Shown: in pieces, positions 1 through 6,305 of the stretch
Layout: the number at the start of each line of letters is the position of its first letter
How positions within the stretch are numbered: the stretch's first letter is position 1
Assembly (NCBI GenBank): GCA_009786625.1
Contig: WQRT01000025.1
Span: 4,518-11,273 of the forward strand
Length of the DNA: 6,756 bases
Reading direction: 5' to 3'
Source of the DNA: Treponema sp.
GTDB taxonomy: Bacteria; Spirochaetota; Spirochaetia; Treponematales; Breznakiellaceae
Position numbers and translations under genes: made by a program
Notes under the pieces: model-generated
What the model was told of the DNA's origin: nothing
Database searches by the model: none
The model's input: the letters and a program-made list of their open reading frames with translations, nothing else

Positions 1-243
1 GAAGCGGAAAATTTTACCGCGAATCTTTTTTCGTCTCCTCCTTCGCCTCTTGATATTAAGAAGAACAGGCATGTTCATCCTTCCGCTTCTCCTTTGACAA
101 AAGTATCTAAAGAAGATCAGGATAAAATAAAAGAACATATAATAAAAACGTATAATAGTTTTCTGAACGGCAGAAAAGAAGCCGGATCATGGAAAGATCC
201 AATTCTCGATTTTTTAAAACAATGCGATAAACAGAGTAAATAA
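1..243 (+). CDS. C-terminal end of an unrecognised protein (partial, open at left edge)
   Basis: An open frame runs from the first base of the window to a TAA at 241-243, giving 80 residues of a protein whose start lies outside. I do not recognise the family. The first part is rich in Ser and Pro (the run SSPPSPLD, then HPSASPL) and looks like a flexible linker. The remainder is charged and probably helical (SKEDQDKIKEHIIKTYNSFL) and ends in Lys-rich DKQSK. No membrane segment or catalytic motif is visible. The next gene begins 2 bases after the stop if its TTG start is used, so the two are probably co-transcribed. That this is a real gene rests on the open frame, its natural amino-acid composition and the tight junction with the following gene. 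No function is proposed. Confidence 0.6.
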   Translation, partial: EAENFTANLFSSPPSPLDIKKNRHVHPSASPLTKVSKEDQDKIKEHIIKTYNSFLNGRKEAGSWKDPILDFLKQCDKQSK

Positions 244-245
244 TA

Positions 246-950
246 TTGGAACAAAAAGAAATATCAAAAATGGAATCGAGAATTCTCTATAAAAGCGGCG
301 CATGCGCCGTTGTAAACAAATTAGCGGGAGAAGCCGTAGAAGGAGAAAAAGAGGGGATTGTAAATCTTGCCCGCGGGCTATCAGGCTTTTGGGGATTAAA
401 TGAGGATGTTGTGCAGGCTGTTCACCGCCTCGATGTTCCCGTAACCGGCTGCACCCTTTTTGCTCTTACTAAACCCGCTTTTACACTGTTAGCTGACGCG
501 TTCGCCGGAAAAAATAATTTAAAGATCGAAAAAATCTATTGGGCGGTAATTGAAAAACCATTACGCGCCGTCAGGGAAAGCGGAGATCTTATACACTGGA
601 TAGAAACAGATACAAAGCATAATAAATCATATGCGCATAACGAATACGCCGCCGGACGCAAAAAAGCTGCTCTTCGTTATAAAATAACCGGAGAAGGGAT
701 AAATTATCTTTTTACACAGATTGAGCTTTTATCGGGAAGGCATCATCAAATAAGAGCCCAGTTCGCGAAGGAAGGTCTTCATATAAAAGGCGATCTAAAA
801 TACGGCGCAAAGCGGAGCGAGAAAAGCGGCGGCATAAGGCTTCACGCGAGATCACTTGAGTTTCCCGATCCGCTTAACGCGGCGGAAACAATCCGCGTAA
901 CAGCCGATCCTCCGGTACTTGATAATTTATGGAAAGAATTCTTTACATAA
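246..950 (+). CDS. RluA-family RNA pseudouridine synthase
   Basis: This cytoplasmic enzyme isomerises a specific uridine in rRNA or tRNA to pseudouridine; the target base cannot be read from sequence. The family signature VHRLDVPVTGC lies at about residues 59-69, with the catalytic aspartate at D63. The conserved LLSGRHHQIRAQ block, corresponding to the usual TGRTHQIR, is at 161-172, and GDLKYG is at 182-187. At 234 residues with no S4 RNA-binding domain in front, it is a compact catalytic-domain-only form like RluA, TruC and YqcB. The start is uncertain. The TTG at 246 lies 2 bases after the upstream stop, but an in-frame ATG at 270 would remove only 8 residues, and neither has a convincing Shine-Dalgarno sequence. 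The residue after the HRLD motif is Val, within the family's range. The gene is convergent with the glycosidase, with 23 bases between the two stops. Family assignment is firm; subfamily is open. Confidence 0.9.
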   Translation: MEQKEISKMESRILYKSGACAVVNKLAGEAVEGEKEGIVNLARGLSGFWGLNEDVVQAVHRLDVPVTGCTLFALTKPAFTLLADAFAGKNNLKIEKIYWAVIEKPLRAVRESGDLIHWIETDTKHNKSYAHNEYAAGRKKAALRYKITGEGINYLFTQIELLSGRHHQIRAQFAKEGLHIKGDLKYGAKRSEKSGGIRLHARSLEFPDPLNAAETIRVTADPPVLDNLWKEFFT

Positions 951-973
951 AAATGTAAACATCCTTAACGGGA

Positions 974-2167
974 TTATTCAATCAATCCCATGCGCAGTTT
1001 TTCGTAGATAATCCTCTGTACAGATTCAATAAGTCTTTCACGGGGAAGGATTCCGCGTTCAAGCGCAGTCATGAATTCGTTGTGAGTGTGTCTCATTGTC
1101 ATCTGCCAAACAAGAACCATGTCGGCTCCCGAAGCGATTGAAAGAATCGCCGCGTCATCGGGATTCATACCGCCCGCGGATGCCATGTAAAAATCATCGG
1201 CTATAATAATACCGTTAAACCCAAGCTCTTCCCTCAGCCAGTTTCGCATAACAACAGGCGACAGGCTTGCGATCCTGTTGTCAACCGCCGGTACATGGGT
1301 GTGAGATACCATTACGGCTCTTGCGCCTGACAGAATAAGAGAGTAAAAAGGCGATACGATCATATCAAGCTCCTTTTTATCAGCGGATATAATCGAGGGA
1401 GAGTAGTGCGGATCTAATCCCGCGCTGCCGGGGAAGTGTTTAATAACGCACATTACGCCGGATCTTTCCATTCCGCGGACAAAAGCCGAAGCGGCAAGAG
1501 ATGTAAAAACAGGGCTTGGCCCGTAAGAACGGTCGTTCAGAAAATGACGGTTATTATCGGTTAAATGTTCAGCAACCGGAGCGAAATTCATATTGATGCC
1601 AAGACCGTTAATAATAACCGCGGCTTTAAAACTGTCTTCTTCGATCCTTGAAGTCGCGGCTCCCGGCGCTCCTGTTAAAAAAAAATCCCAGTAAAATGAA
1701 GCGCGAGGTAAATCAGCCACGCCGCGGTTAAAGCGGTTAACGCTTTCTCCTTCATGATCGACCGCGACAAAAGGCGCAATTGAGGATTTATCCGCGATAA
1801 GAGAAGATGCCTCATTTATAAGGGTGCGGATCGATCTGTTATCTGTATTAAGATTGTTCCTGAAAAGCATTACGCCGCCGGGAGGAGTATTTTCCAGAAG
1901 CGTTTTCATATAACCGGGAATACTGCCCCTGCCGTCAAAACCGCAAATAAAAATCTGCGCTGTAAGGAGCCTGTCGCTGAGCGAAGAAGTAATTTCCGCC
2001 GCCCGGACGCGGAGAGGATCAACAATTACAAGGTTTTCGTTTACATGCGTTTCTGTTTCTTGTCCGGCATTAATTTCTATAACTTGTTCAAAAACTCCGG
2101 TTTCATCACGTTTTGAACAGCCATTCAGGAGAAAAAACGAAATAAATATAATTGCCAGAAAACGCAC
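974..2167 (-). CDS. Glycoside hydrolase family 3 lipoprotein, NagZ-like beta-N-acetylhexosaminidase
   Basis: Probably an exported, lipid-anchored glycosidase that removes terminal N-acetylglucosamine-type sugars from peptidoglycan fragments or other glycans. Residues 1-16 form a lipoprotein signal peptide (Arg2, a hydrophobic core, then LLNG before Cys17). Residues about 60-397 are one GH3 TIM-barrel domain with no C-terminal sandwich domain, as in NagZ. Visible motifs are AVDHEG (135-140, substrate-binding Asp137), FAPVAEH (195-201), KHFPG (243-247), then the Asp252/His254 pair matching the NagZ acid/base loop, and IIADDFYM (321-328), whose first Asp, D324, fits the catalytic nucleophile. 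The acid/base loop reads GLDPH rather than the usual GDTxxDSH, so the dyad is kept but the loop is shortened. The start is GTG at 2167; the signal peptide begins right there, which leaves little room for another start. Family is firm, exact sugar specificity is inferred. Confidence 0.92.
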   Translation of the reverse strand: MRFLAIIFISFFLLNGCSKRDETGVFEQVIEINAGQETETHVNENLVIVDPLRVRAAEITSSLSDRLLTAQIFICGFDGRGSIPGYMKTLLENTPPGGVMLFRNNLNTDNRSIRTLINEASSLIADKSSIAPFVAVDHEGESVNRFNRGVADLPRASFYWDFFLTGAPGAATSRIEEDSFKAAVIINGLGINMNFAPVAEHLTDNNRHFLNDRSYGPSPVFTSLAASAFVRGMERSGVMCVIKHFPGSAGLDPHYSPSIISADKKELDMIVSPFYSLILSGARAVMVSHTHVPAVDNRIASLSPVVMRNWLREELGFNGIIIADDFYMASAGGMNPDDAAILSIASGADMVLVWQMTMRHTHNEFMTALERGILPRERLIESVQRIIYEKLRMGLIE

Positions 2168-2181
2168 CTGTGTTATTATAC

Positions 2182-2210
2182 ATTATTTTTTGTTTATTAG
2201 CCATTTTCAA
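2182..2210 (-). promoter_or_regulatory. Putative sigma70-type promoter of the GH3 lipoprotein gene
   Basis: Reading the minus strand, TTGAAA (2210-2205) is followed after 17 bases by AATAAT (2187-2182), 5 of 6 bases matching the -10 consensus. A perfect TATAAT also lies at 2180-2175 but has no good -35 at the right distance. Either -10 puts the transcript start within about 0-8 bases of the GTG start, too close for a Shine-Dalgarno sequence. The -35 box lies inside the left arm of the inverted repeat at 2204-2231. Confidence 0.4.
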
Positions 2211-2231
2211 AACACATATATGTTTTGAAAA
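2204..2231. promoter_or_regulatory. Perfect 11-bp-arm inverted repeat between divergent genes, candidate operator
   Basis: The arm TTTTCAAAACA (2204-2214) is exactly complementary to TGTTTTGAAAA (2221-2231), with a 6-base centre CATATA. The repeat lies between the divergently transcribed glycosidase and barrel-protein genes, and each arm contains a TTGAAA -35 hexamer for the promoter reading outward from it. A dimeric repressor or activator bound here could control both genes at once. It is not followed by a T-run in either direction, so it is not a terminator. The symmetry may simply reflect two back-to-back promoters; the binding protein is unknown and no regulator gene is adjacent. Confidence 0.55.
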
Positions 2232-2253
2232 ATCCAAAGATATGTAGTATAAT
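2225..2253 (+). promoter_or_regulatory. Putative sigma70-type promoter of the beta-barrel protein gene
   Basis: TTGAAA (2225-2230) and a consensus TATAAT (2248-2253) are separated by exactly 17 bases. The predicted start near 2260 leaves a leader of about 23 bases carrying a strong Shine-Dalgarno sequence. A second TATAAT at 2258-2263 lacks a matching -35. This is the best-looking promoter in the window. Confidence 0.65.
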
Positions 2254-2273
2254 AATATATAATTTCGAGGGAT

Positions 2274-2278
2274 GGAGG
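2274..2278 (+). promoter_or_regulatory. Shine-Dalgarno sequence of the beta-barrel protein gene
   Basis: GGAGG lies 4 bases before the ATG at 2283 and fixes that start. It is the only strong ribosome binding site in front of any gene in the window, in contrast with the glycosidase, EF-G and NDK-like genes. Confidence 0.8.
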
Positions 2279-2282
2279 ATTT

Positions 2283-2870
2283 ATGAGAAATTTTATTATT
2301 GTATTTGTAATTGCGGTTATTTTTACGGGAGCGGTTTTTGCTCAGGATGAATTTTTTGATGAACCGGAAGCAGAACCGCGCGCCTTAAACAGATTGGGGC
2401 TTTCTATTGGATTAATGGGCGCAGATTTCACTTATGAAAGAGTTTTTAACCAGCACTTTTCTGTTTTAGGGCAGGTTTCGTACAATAACTGGGTTATCGC
2501 GGACTCATTAGCAATTTCGGGTAAAGCAAGAGTATATCCTTTCGGCGGCGTTTTTTTCCTCGATTTGGGGATTGGATATTCTAACGGGTACAACATTACG
2601 GAAGAACTAACGGAAATAATGTTGGATATAATTCTTGGAATAGTAACATTCGGGTTATGGTTTTTATCAGACGAATACAAGGAAAAAAGTTATCTTGACG
2701 ATGTTGAACGCGGGAACGGAATACTTATTCAGCCGAGTTTGGGATGGAACATAGATGTCGGCAGGCAGGACAGGTTCTTCATGCCGATAAACATGGGGCT
2801 TGATATCAGAGTGGGAAGCGATTTAACTGTTCTCCCGTTTTTTAGAATGGGTGTGTCGTACTCGTTCTAG
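2283..2870 (+). CDS. Small secreted outer-membrane beta-barrel-like protein, family not recognised
   Basis: A 195-residue protein with a clear cleavable signal peptide: a short charged start, a hydrophobic core at about 4-19, and a probable signal peptidase I site after Ala20 (VFA, then QDE). An acidic stretch follows ([10 protein letters not shown]). The rest shows alternating hydrophobic/polar strands typical of a small outer-membrane barrel (for example [18 protein letters not shown] at 38-55, [13 protein letters not shown] at 91-103 and [15 protein letters not shown] at 181-195). It ends in Phe, the usual C-terminal signal for outer-membrane assembly by the BAM complex. Odd for a barrel is a continuous hydrophobic run at about 113-128 ([16 protein letters not shown]), which could be a helix in a periplasmic or loop segment. 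It has its own promoter and Shine-Dalgarno sequence, and its TAG stop overlaps the stop of the convergent EF-G gene. Location is inferred from these signals; no specific function can be given. Confidence 0.8.
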   Translation: MRNFIIVFVIAVIFTGAVFAQDEFFDEPEAEPRALNRLGLSIGLMGADFTYERVFNQHFSVLGQVSYNNWVIADSLAISGKARVYPFGGVFFLDLGIGYSNGYNITEELTEIMLDIILGIVTFGLWFLSDEYKEKSYLDDVERGNGILIQPSLGWNIDVGRQDRFFMPINMGLDIRVGSDLTVLPFFRMGVSYSF

Positions 2871-4909
2871 CGTTCTGATTTTTTCTCAAAGTGAGAGAAC
2901 TCAAGGCTGAAACTCGCTCTTCCCTGTGAGACGCTGCGAAGGCTTGTCATAAAACCGAACATTTTTTCCATTGGAGCCTGCGCTTTAATTTCATCGCAGT
3001 CGGATTTTGTGTTCATGCTGAGAATATTTCCTCCGCGCTGTGTAACAAGGCTCATTACTTCTCCGACAAAATCATGCGGACAACTAAGGTCAACAGCCAT
3101 GATAGGTTCAAGAAGAATCGGAGCCGCGTTTCTGCACGCTTCGTCAAATGCCATACTCGCGCAGGCTTCAAACGCGAACTCTGTCCCAGTCTGTTCTGAA
3201 TATTGAATATCAGTGACAACCGCGTTTATATCAATGCAGGGATAGCCCATCACGATTCCAGAAGCGAAAGCGCCGTTTACTCCGCGCTCAACTGCTTCAA
3301 ACACAGCGGACGGAATTTCTGTTTTTCCCGACGCTTTCGCGGCTTGTATAAATTTATTTCCTGTTCCGCGCTTTGCCGGTTCCACTTTCAGCGTAACAGA
3401 CGCGGCGTTTTCTTTTCCCGCGATTATTTTCGAGAAACTTTCCGTGTGTTCATTTACCCTGCTGATTGATTCACGGTATGTAACCTGCGGATTACCGACC
3501 TTCGCACCCAGCTTGTATTCCTTTAATATGCGCGTAACAAGCACGTCAAGATGAAGTTCTCCCATGCCGGAAATTATCAATTGCCCTGTCTCATCGTTCT
3601 CCCTTATTGTAAATGTAGGATCTTCTTTGGAGAGTATTGCAAGAATTTCTTTTAATTTATCCTGATCTGATATTGTTTTTGATTCTATGGAAATTGATAT
3701 TACAGGTTCCGGGAACTGCATTTTTTCAAGCAGCACAGGCCAGCCCTCGCTGCCTACTGTGTCTCCTGTCTGCGCGAGTTTCATTCCGATTATAACGCCG
3801 ATGTCACCGGCGCAAAGCGAGTCCACCGCGTCCGATTTATTAGAATGCATTCTTAAAATTCTGTTCGCCCGTTCCCGCTTTTTCTTCCCGATATTGTAAA
3901 CCGCGCTTCCCGATTTAAATGATCCTGAGTACATTCTCACATAACAAAGAGAACCCGCCTCCCTGTCATTTTGAATTTTAAAAACAAGCCCCAAAGGCTG
4001 ACCTTTTAGATCGCAAGGTATTGAAATATCTTCTGTTTCCAAATCTTTTTTTATCTTGTGTCCAACCGCGGGAAGTGTTTCATCAGGCGCGGGAAGGAAA
4101 TCGACAACCGCGTCGATAACCGGCTGTACTCCAAGATTGCGCCTAGAAGCACCGGCAAACACGGGAAGCGTCTGCCTTTTTAGAACCGCCTTTCTAAGTT
4201 CGTTACGCAAAAGAGATGCATCAATCTCGTCTCCCGCAAGATATTTTTCCGTAATAATATCCGAAAAACCTGACAGGGTATCAATCAATTTTTCCCGCCA
4301 TTCTTTTGCGGTCTCTTCTCTTTGCGGCGCTATTGGAGAAAAGATCATCTCTCCGCCGTTTTGTTCCCAGCGAATCTCTTTCATTTCGATCAGATCGATT
4401 ACGCCTTCAAAAGAACTTTCTCTGCCTATCGGTATTTGCAAAGCTATCGTTTTTATTTTTAATTTATTTTGAATATCATCAAGAACATTGAAAAAATCCG
4501 CTCCCATGCGGTCCATCTTATTTACATAACCGATGCACGGAACATTGTATCTGCTTGCCTGCCGCCAAACGGTTTCAGTCTGCGGTTCCACTCCGCGCAC
4601 AGCGTCAAATATCGCGACGGCTCCGTCAAGCACGCGGAGGGAGCGTTCAACCTCCGCGGTAAAATCCACATGCCCGGGTGTATCGATTATATTGATTTGA
4701 TGGTCTCTCCAGTATGTAGTGGTCGCCGCGCTTTGAATCGTAATGCCGCGCTGCTGCTCCTGTTCCATCCAGTCCATTATAGCCTCGCCGTCATCCACTT
4801 CTCCGATACGGTGGCTTTTCCCGGTGTAAAAGAGAATCCTCTCTGTGGTAGTAGTTTTTCCGGCATCAATGTGCGCCATGATACCGATATTCCGCATTTT
4901 TGACAGCAT
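2867..4909 (-). CDS. fusA: Elongation factor G paralogue, likely the ribosome-recycling type (spdEFG2-like)
   Basis: A translational GTPase of 680 residues with all EF-G domains. The GTPase domain shows AHIDAGKT (G1, 12-19), RGITI (switch I, 54-58), DTPGH (G3, 76-80), NKMD (G4, 130-133) and GAS (G5, 253-255). SGMGELHLD (447-455) marks domain III and [14 protein letters not shown] (614-627) domain V. In domain IV, the segment at 566-580 aligns without gaps to the canonical loop containing E. coli His583, but has Ser571 there ([13 protein letters not shown]). That His is important for translocation. Spirochaetes encode two divergent EF-Gs; in Borrelia burgdorferi one acts in translocation and the other only in ribosome recycling with RRF. 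The loop substitution favours recycling here, but this is inference. M1 (4909) and M5 (4897) are both possible starts; M5 gives the usual [15 protein letters not shown] beginning, and neither has a Shine-Dalgarno sequence. The gene is divergent from the NDK-like gene. Confidence 0.95.
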   Translation of the reverse strand: MLSKMRNIGIMAHIDAGKTTTTERILFYTGKSHRIGEVDDGEAIMDWMEQEQQRGITIQSAATTTYWRDHQINIIDTPGHVDFTAEVERSLRVLDGAVAIFDAVRGVEPQTETVWRQASRYNVPCIGYVNKMDRMGADFFNVLDDIQNKLKIKTIALQIPIGRESSFEGVIDLIEMKEIRWEQNGGEMIFSPIAPQREETAKEWREKLIDTLSGFSDIITEKYLAGDEIDASLLRNELRKAVLKRQTLPVFAGASRRNLGVQPVIDAVVDFLPAPDETLPAVGHKIKKDLETEDISIPCDLKGQPLGLVFKIQNDREAGSLCYVRMYSGSFKSGSAVYNIGKKKRERANRILRMHSNKSDAVDSLCAGDIGVIIGMKLAQTGDTVGSEGWPVLLEKMQFPEPVISISIESKTISDQDKLKEILAILSKEDPTFTIRENDETGQLIISGMGELHLDVLVTRILKEYKLGAKVGNPQVTYRESISRVNEHTESFSKIIAGKENAASVTLKVEPAKRGTGNKFIQAAKASGKTEIPSAVFEAVERGVNGAFASGIVMGYPCIDINAVVTDIQYSEQTGTEFAFEACASMAFDEACRNAAPILLEPIMAVDLSCPHDFVGEVMSLVTQRGGNILSMNTKSDCDEIKAQAPMEKMFGFMTSLRSVSQGRASFSLEFSHFEKKSER

Positions 4910-4914
4910 AAGCT

Positions 4915-4943
4915 ATTGTAGATAAAATTAATAAAATATTCAA
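4915..4943 (-). promoter_or_regulatory. Putative promoter of the EF-G paralogue gene
   Basis: On the minus strand TTGAAT (4943-4938) and TACAAT (4920-4915) are separated by 17 bases. The expected transcript start is about 4908, on or next to the ATG at 4909. The mRNA would therefore be leaderless if M1 is used, or have a leader of roughly a dozen bases without a Shine-Dalgarno sequence if M5 (ATG at 4897) is used. Confidence 0.45.
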
Positions 4944-4956
4944 CTTAACCCCCCTG

Positions 4957-4985
4957 TTGATCAAAAACCGTAAATAATGTAGTAT
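4957..4985 (+). promoter_or_regulatory. Putative promoter of the NDK-like gene
   Basis: TTGATC (4957-4962) is followed after 17 bases by TAGTAT (4980-4985), each 4 of 6 against consensus. The predicted start near 4992 is almost at the ATG (4994), and no Shine-Dalgarno sequence is present. It sits back to back with the EF-G promoter within an 84-base intergenic region, the two -35 boxes being 13 bases apart. Confidence 0.35.
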
Positions 4986-4993
4986 TTGCACGT

Positions 4994-6160
4994 ATGAGTA
5001 AAGGTTTATCCTATGTCCTTGTGACTCCGTACACCGTCGCTAAAAGCAGGACAGGCGGGGTTCTTTCCCGGCTTCTTTCGCGTACAGATCTGGATTTGGT
5101 GGGCGCTCAAATATTTGCACCTGATCAAAAATTCGCCGATGAATACGCTGTCTCCTTGCGCAGGCGCGCGCCGCAAAATCAACTGGTTCTTTTGGCTGAT
5201 TATGTGAAAAACTATTTCGGCCCTTCGGGCGGCAGGCCTCACAGGACGCTGATGCTCCTCTTCCGGGGAGAAAACCCCTGCGAGCAGCTTTTGAATGCAT
5301 GCGGGCACTTGTATACTCAGCACGTCGAAGTGGACGCTCTTGCCGGAGAAACAATCCGCGATACATATTCAGATTTAATTTTTGCCGCGGACAATTCAAA
5401 TGATGTAAGATATTTTGAACCGGCTGTTCTTACACCGAGATCTCAGGATGAAGCCAACGGCGACCTTAAACTATTCGCGGATTTTCTTGATGGAAGAGAA
5501 AACCTCGTTCAAAATGTTGTGCACCCCGATCCTTCAAAGATAGAAAGAACTCTTGTAATAATAAAGCCCGATAACTGGAAACACAATTCCTCCCGCCCCG
5601 GCGCGATAATTGATATGTTCTCGCGTACAGGCCTTCGCATCATCGGCATAAAAGTCCACCGTTTTTCGCTCGCGCAGGCTCTTGATTTTTACGGCCCTGT
5701 AGAAGCCATACTCAAAGGAAAACTTTCCGCAAGTTTCGGCGAAAGAGCGATAGAGCTTTTGGAAAAAGAATTTCATTTTAAAATAAGTAAGGGCTTAGCC
5801 AATTTACTGGGAGCTGAGTTCGGCGCGGAATGTGCAAGGGATCAATTTCATCAGATAGTCGAGTTTATGTCCGGCAAGAGGCCGAATGGTTACAGTCCTG
5901 ACGAGGTAGAAAAACCGGGGCAGGTTAAATGTATGATCCTTGTCTATGAAGGCGTAAACGCGGTAACAAAAATCCGCGACGTTCTCGGTCCGACCGATCC
6001 TTTAAAAGCGCCGGATGGAACAGTACGGCGCGAGTTCGGCAGCAATGTCATGGTTAACACCGCTCACGCGTCCGATTCAAGCGAAAGCTATGAACGCGAA
6101 CAAAGGATTGTAAGAATAAATCAAAATTCTATAGTATCGATTATTAGAGAAGGCATATAA
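4994..6160 (+). CDS. ndk: Two-domain nucleoside diphosphate kinase-like protein with a degenerate first domain
   Basis: NDK transfers phosphate from ATP to nucleoside diphosphates through a phosphohistidine. At 388 residues this is far longer than the usual 140 or so. The C-terminal domain (about 184-375) keeps the active-site set: ERTLVIIKPD with Lys191, Tyr233, Arg328 before LGPTDP, DGTVRR with Arg345, and NTAHASDS with Asn355, catalytic His358 and Glu369 downstream. Against a classic NDK it has about 40 extra residues after Tyr233 and about 15 after FMSG (291-294). Residues about 5-147 look like a second NDK fold that lost its chemistry: the KPD Lys is Thr11, the Asn/His positions fall on Ala132 and Ser135, while TIR (120-122) is kept. 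So one pseudo-domain plus one probably active domain. ATG 4994 directly follows a weak promoter, without a Shine-Dalgarno sequence. tRNA-Glu begins 5 bases after the stop. NDK membership of the C-domain is firm; activity and the role of the N-domain are inferred. Confidence 0.88.
   Translation: MSKGLSYVLVTPYTVAKSRTGGVLSRLLSRTDLDLVGAQIFAPDQKFADEYAVSLRRRAPQNQLVLLADYVKNYFGPSGGRPHRTLMLLFRGENPCEQLLNACGHLYTQHVEVDALAGETIRDTYSDLIFAADNSNDVRYFEPAVLTPRSQDEANGDLKLFADFLDGRENLVQNVVHPDPSKIERTLVIIKPDNWKHNSSRPGAIIDMFSRTGLRIIGIKVHRFSLAQALDFYGPVEAILKGKLSASFGERAIELLEKEFHFKISKGLANLLGAEFGAECARDQFHQIVEFMSGKRPNGYSPDEVEKPGQVKCMILVYEGVNAVTKIRDVLGPTDPLKAPDGTVRREFGSNVMVNTAHASDSSESYEREQRIVRINQNSIVSIIREGI
6108..6135 (+). 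promoter_or_regulatory. Putative tRNA-Glu promoter inside the 3' end of the NDK-like gene
   Basis: TTGTAA (6108-6113), 16 bases, then TATAGT (6130-6135). A start near 6142 would give a 5' leader of about 24 bases before the mature tRNA at 6166, to be removed by RNase P. Because the tRNA begins 5 bases after the NDK stop, it has no room for a promoter outside that gene; co-transcription with the NDK-like gene is the alternative. Confidence 0.4.
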
Positions 6161-6165
6161 GGATA

Positions 6166-6237
6166 GGCCCCTTCGTCTATCGGTTAGGACATGAGATTCT
6201 CAATCTTAAAAGAGGGGTTCGATTCCCCTAGGGGCTA
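6166..6237 (+). tRNA. tRNA-Glu (anticodon CTC)
   Basis: A complete 72-base cloverleaf. Acceptor stem GGCCCCT (6166-6172) pairs with AGGGGCT (6230-6236), ending in a G-U pair, and A6237 is the discriminator. The D stem is GTCT/GGAC around ATCGGTTA. The anticodon stem TGAGA/TCTTA encloses the loop TTCTCAA, giving anticodon CTC at 6199-6201, which reads GAG. The variable region has 4 bases, and the T arm is AGGGG-TTCGATT-CCCCT (6213-6229). The sequence closely follows bacterial tRNA-Glu. CCA is not encoded and must be added by a nucleotidyltransferase. Its 3' part is duplicated downstream (6421-6442). Confidence 0.95.
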
Positions 6238-6239
6238 GA
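6218..6239 (+). repeat. Direct repeat copy 1 (3' end of tRNA-Glu), candidate attachment site
   Basis: These 22 bases, from the T loop through the acceptor stem and two bases beyond the discriminator, recur without mismatch at 6421-6442. After one differing base both copies continue with TGAT. Tyrosine-recombinase elements commonly integrate into tRNA 3' ends and leave such a duplication, with the functional tRNA kept on one side as here. Confidence 0.75.
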
Positions 6240-6292
6240 ATGATAGTTGTTGGATCTTTTTAGAGAAGTTAAACATTATTAACGATAAAGAT

Positions 6293-6305
6293 GGAATCGA
6301 ACCCC
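6293..6305 (-). repeat. Inverted 13-base copy of the tRNA-Glu T arm
   Basis: GGAATCGAACCCC here is the exact reverse complement of GGGGTTCGATTCC at 6214-6226 in the tRNA. It forms the left end of the structured element, while the right end overlaps the direct tRNA copy at 6421. The element is thus bounded by T-arm sequence in opposite orientations. Confidence 0.7.

Noticed and set aside
970..989. Possible bidirectional terminator GGGATT...AATCCC between the two convergent genes
   Set aside because: The stem is only 6 bp with an 8-base loop, overlaps the glycosidase coding end, and has no adjacent T-run on either strand.
2843..2884. Possible terminator of the barrel-protein gene: TAGAA/TTCTA followed by a T6 run at 2879-2884
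   Set aside because: A 5-bp AT-rich stem with a 17-base loop is too weak, and the T-run is separated from it by 9 bases inside the EF-G coding end.
4469..4903. Plus-strand open frame of 144 codons opposite the EF-G GTPase domain, with others of the same kind across 3009-4491
   Set aside because: They lie antisense to an unmistakable EF-G with all G motifs, show no family motifs, and have no ribosome binding sites; they are by-products of EF-G codon usage.
5006..5399. Minus-strand open frames opposite the NDK-like gene
   Set aside because: Two overlapping frames in different phases, Arg/Cys-rich and without motifs, opposite a gene whose plus-strand frame carries NDK motifs through its length.
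6240..6292. Terminator for tRNA-Glu at the T-run in GGATCTTTTTAG (6252-6263)
   Set aside because: The T-run is present but no hairpin precedes it outside the tRNA itself; it is possible that the tRNA fold serves, but this cannot be supported.
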